From: Pseudomonadota bacterium
Lineage (GTDB): Bacteria > BMS3Abin14
DNA length: 6,449 bases
Assembly: GCA_030636965.1 (NCBI GenBank)
Contig: DAOVVW010000053.1
Span: 1-6,449, forward strand
Reading direction: 5' to 3'
Shown piece after piece: positions 5,021-6,449 of the stretch. Positions within the stretch are counted from its first letter, which is position 1; every line of letters begins with the position of its first letter. The translations under genes were made by a program, and so were the position numbers. The notes under the pieces were generated by a model that was not told where the DNA came from, ran no database searches, and saw nothing but the letters and a program-made list of their open reading frames with translations.

Positions 5021-6184
5021 TCAAATCTTACCATTGGTCACCTCGCGCACGTAGTCGGCAAGCCGGCGGATGCCTTCTTCCAGATTCCTTGATGAGTTCG
5101 TATATGAGAACCTCAGGTACCCTTCCGCACTTGGTCCGAAATCTATCCCCGGAGTCGCAGCAACACCAGACCTTTCGAGAATGTCAAAGGCGAGCTTCAC
5201 AGAATCACTACCAAGGTGCCGGGCGTCTACCAGGATATAAAACGCCCCCTCCGGAGCTACAGGGATTGAAAATCCTGTTTTTTGAAGACCCTCAACAAGG
5301 ATCCTCCTTCTCTTGTCGTAGATTTTCACCATTTTTGCAACATCCTCCCCCGCTTCTGTAAGGGCTGCAATACCGCCTCTCTGGACAAACGCTCCGGCAC
5401 AGATAAAAAAATTCTGCTGCATCTTCTGAATAGGCCTCACAAAGCGGGGGGGCACTATGACATATCCCAGCCTCCATCCCGTCATGGCGTAAAGCTTTGA
5501 AAACCCATTAAGCACGAAGGCATCCTGGTCGAACTCCAGGATGGAGTGTTCGGCTGGACCGTACACCAGGCCATGGTAGATCTCGTCCGAAACAACAACA
5601 GTGGGCAGTGCACCGAGTTCGGCCAGGGTCTCTTTGGGAATTACAGAACCTGTAGGATTTGCTGGCGAATTGATAAGTACGGCCCTTGTCCTGGACGATA
5701 GCTTGCCCTTAAGATCGTCCATATCAAGCTGATAGCCCGTCTGGGCCGTTACCCTGGAAAAGACAGGGCGTCCCCCGAGAAACGACACAAAGTTCGGGTA
5801 ACAGGCGTAGTGTGGATCCGTCATTATCACCTCGTCACCAGCCTCCAGCAGGGCGGAGAATATCAACAAAAGGGCGGGAGAAGTTCCCGATGTGACAATA
5901 ACCCTGTCCGGATCGACGGTGACGCCATACCTTGCCAGGTAATGGTCACAGATCGTCTCTCTCAGCTCCAGTAGCCCCTGGCTATGAGTGTAGTGGGTGT
6001 CTCCCTCCCTGAGGGCCACCTCCGCTGCCCTGATGATACAATCCGGAGTGTCAAAATCCGGCTCCCCCACCTCCATGTGGATGACAGACCGCCCCTCCCT
6101 CTCGAGCTGCTGTGCCCGCTCAAGAACATCCATCACTATGAATGGGGGTATATCTTTCGACCTTTGGCTGGGCTGCCAGGGCAT
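5021..6184 (-). CDS. PLP-dependent class I/II aminotransferase (AspC-like)
   Basis: A fold-type I transaminase of 387 residues, the usual length. It moves an amino group between an amino acid and a 2-oxo acid in the cytoplasm. Visible sites: VGEPDFDTP (39-47), the HYTHSQG segment (64-70), the phosphate-binding SGTSPAL (99-105), and SPANPTG (173-179) with the conserved Asn176. Also visible are SDEIYHGLVY (199-208) with Asp200 for the pyridine nitrogen and Tyr203, Lys230 in NGFSKLYAMTGWRLGY (226-241) as the Schiff-base lysine, Arg238, and Arg358 in YLRFSY as the substrate carboxylate-binding arginine. All catalytic residues are present. Substrate cannot be fixed from sequence; aspartate, alanine or aromatic amino acids are all possible. 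The ATG is supported by GGAGG seven bases upstream. It is the first gene of a minus-strand unit whose next member is the lipoprotein gene. Family certain, specificity unknown. Confidence 0.95.
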   Translation of the reverse strand: MPWQPSQRSKDIPPFIVMDVLERAQQLEREGRSVIHMEVGEPDFDTPDCIIRAAEVALREGDTHYTHSQGLLELRETICDHYLARYGVTVDPDRVIVTSGTSPALLLIFSALLEAGDEVIMTDPHYACYPNFVSFLGGRPVFSRVTAQTGYQLDMDDLKGKLSSRTRAVLINSPANPTGSVIPKETLAELGALPTVVVSDEIYHGLVYGPAEHSILEFDQDAFVLNGFSKLYAMTGWRLGYVIVPPRFVRPIQKMQQNFFICAGAFVQRGGIAALTEAGEDVAKMVKIYDKRRRILVEGLQKTGFSIPVAPEGAFYILVDARHLGSDSVKLAFDILERSGVAATPGIDFGPSAEGYLRFSYTNSSRNLEEGIRRLADYVREVTNGKI

Positions 6185-6220
6185 GTTTTTTCCTCCTGCT
6201 CACTGATTGGTAGTCATCAG

Positions 6221-6250
6221 ATGTTATTTCAGTTTGATGCCTGGTGTCAA
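6221..6250 (-). promoter_or_regulatory. Candidate promoter of the aminotransferase gene
   Basis: On the minus strand a perfect TTGACA (complement of 6245-6250) is followed after 18 bp by TAACAT (complement of 6221-6226, four of six). It lies about 40-65 bases upstream of the ATG. Consensus-based inference. Confidence 0.5.
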
Positions 6251-6273
6251 CTTGTTGGATCTTACAATGGGAA

Positions 6274-6302
6274 TACAGAAGTCAGAATTCTGAATTCAGA
6301 AT
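6274..6302 (-). repeat. Heptanucleotide repeat block C
   Basis: On the minus strand four 7-base units follow one another: TTCTGAA, TTCAGAA, TTCTGAC, TTCTGTA. It is the same family as blocks A and B in the opposite orientation. Because the second unit is the inverse of the first, 6287-6302 is a perfect 16-bp palindrome, ATTCTGAATTCAGAAT. It lies just upstream of the aminotransferase promoter. Confidence 0.78.
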
Positions 6303-6349
6303 AAGCCCCACTATAGAATTGACGTAACAAACTTGTGAGCAACATAGTA

Positions 6350-6368
6350 GATATGTCACTGACATATC
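6350..6368. promoter_or_regulatory. Perfect 19-bp palindrome, operator-like
   Basis: GATATGTCA (6350-6358) and its exact inverse TGACATATC (6360-6368) flank one central C. The size, symmetry and intergenic position fit a binding site for a dimeric regulator. It is about 165 bases upstream of the aminotransferase ATG, so it may serve that gene or one beyond the right edge. The cognate regulator is unknown. Confidence 0.55.
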
Positions 6369-6390
6369 AATAGTTCCTCAAAATATCTGA

Positions 6391-6428
6391 TACTGATAAC
6401 TGAATTCTGTATTCTGACCACTGAATTC
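6391..6428 (+). repeat. Heptanucleotide repeat block D
   Basis: Five consecutive 7-base units with invariant CTG at positions 3-5 (TACTGAT, AACTGAA, TTCTGTA, TTCTGAC, CACTGAA) and a partial TTC. The orientation matches block B. The remaining bases to the right edge are A-rich, with no gene visible. Confidence 0.75.
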
Positions 6429-6449
6429 CGCAAAAAAACAAAACCTAAC

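Noticed and set aside
2..6184. Selenoprotein gene with in-frame UGA inside the window
   Set aside because: None of the recognised genes is interrupted by an in-frame TGA, and no continuation of a family past a stop was seen.
6319..6347. Plus-strand promoter starting at TTGACG
   Set aside because: No acceptable -10 box occurs at 16-18 bp, and no gene follows inside the window.

Overview
The window reads as ordinary bacterial chromosome of moderate GC content, most likely from a Deltaproteobacteria/Desulfobacterota-type anaerobe. That placement is an inference. It rests on a selenocysteine tRNA, a stand-alone small TatA, a compact ArsR-type regulator, and long intergenic spacers filled with short repeats. 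No phage, transposase, integrase or CRISPR locus was seen.

Layout, left to right. Bases 2-2005 hold the 3' two thirds of uvrA (nucleotide excision repair), cut by the left window edge. Bases 2006-2466 are a gene-poor spacer. It contains a block of heptanucleotide repeats, a promoter, the selenocysteine tRNA gene (selC, 2152-2249) with its own terminator, a second heptamer block in the same orientation, and a long hairpin overlapping a promoter for the next gene. Bases 2467-3408 encode ribosomal protein L3 (rplC). This copy lies outside any S10-type ribosomal operon and carries an unusual, strongly acidic tail of about 103 residues. tatA (3551-3757) follows, with its own possible promoter and a rho-independent terminator. 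A small ArsR-family repressor (3923-4192) has an AT-rich promoter containing nested inverted repeats that look like an operator.

The right half runs on the minus strand. A predicted lipoprotein of unknown function (4260-4865) lies downstream of a class I PLP-dependent aminotransferase (5021-6184). They are separated by a compact cluster of three hairpins (4914-4996). The right end (6185-6449) has no gene. It holds the aminotransferase promoter, two more heptamer-repeat blocks and a perfect 19-bp palindrome that resembles an operator.

The genes do not form one pathway. They are housekeeping genes (repair, translation, protein export, amino-acid metabolism) in mostly single-gene transcription units. 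The distinctive signals are the solitary L3 with an acidic tail, the intergenic heptamer repeats with a CTG/CAG core recurring every 7 bases, the triple-hairpin element, and the operator-like palindromes. I did not find a clear new multi-gene system.
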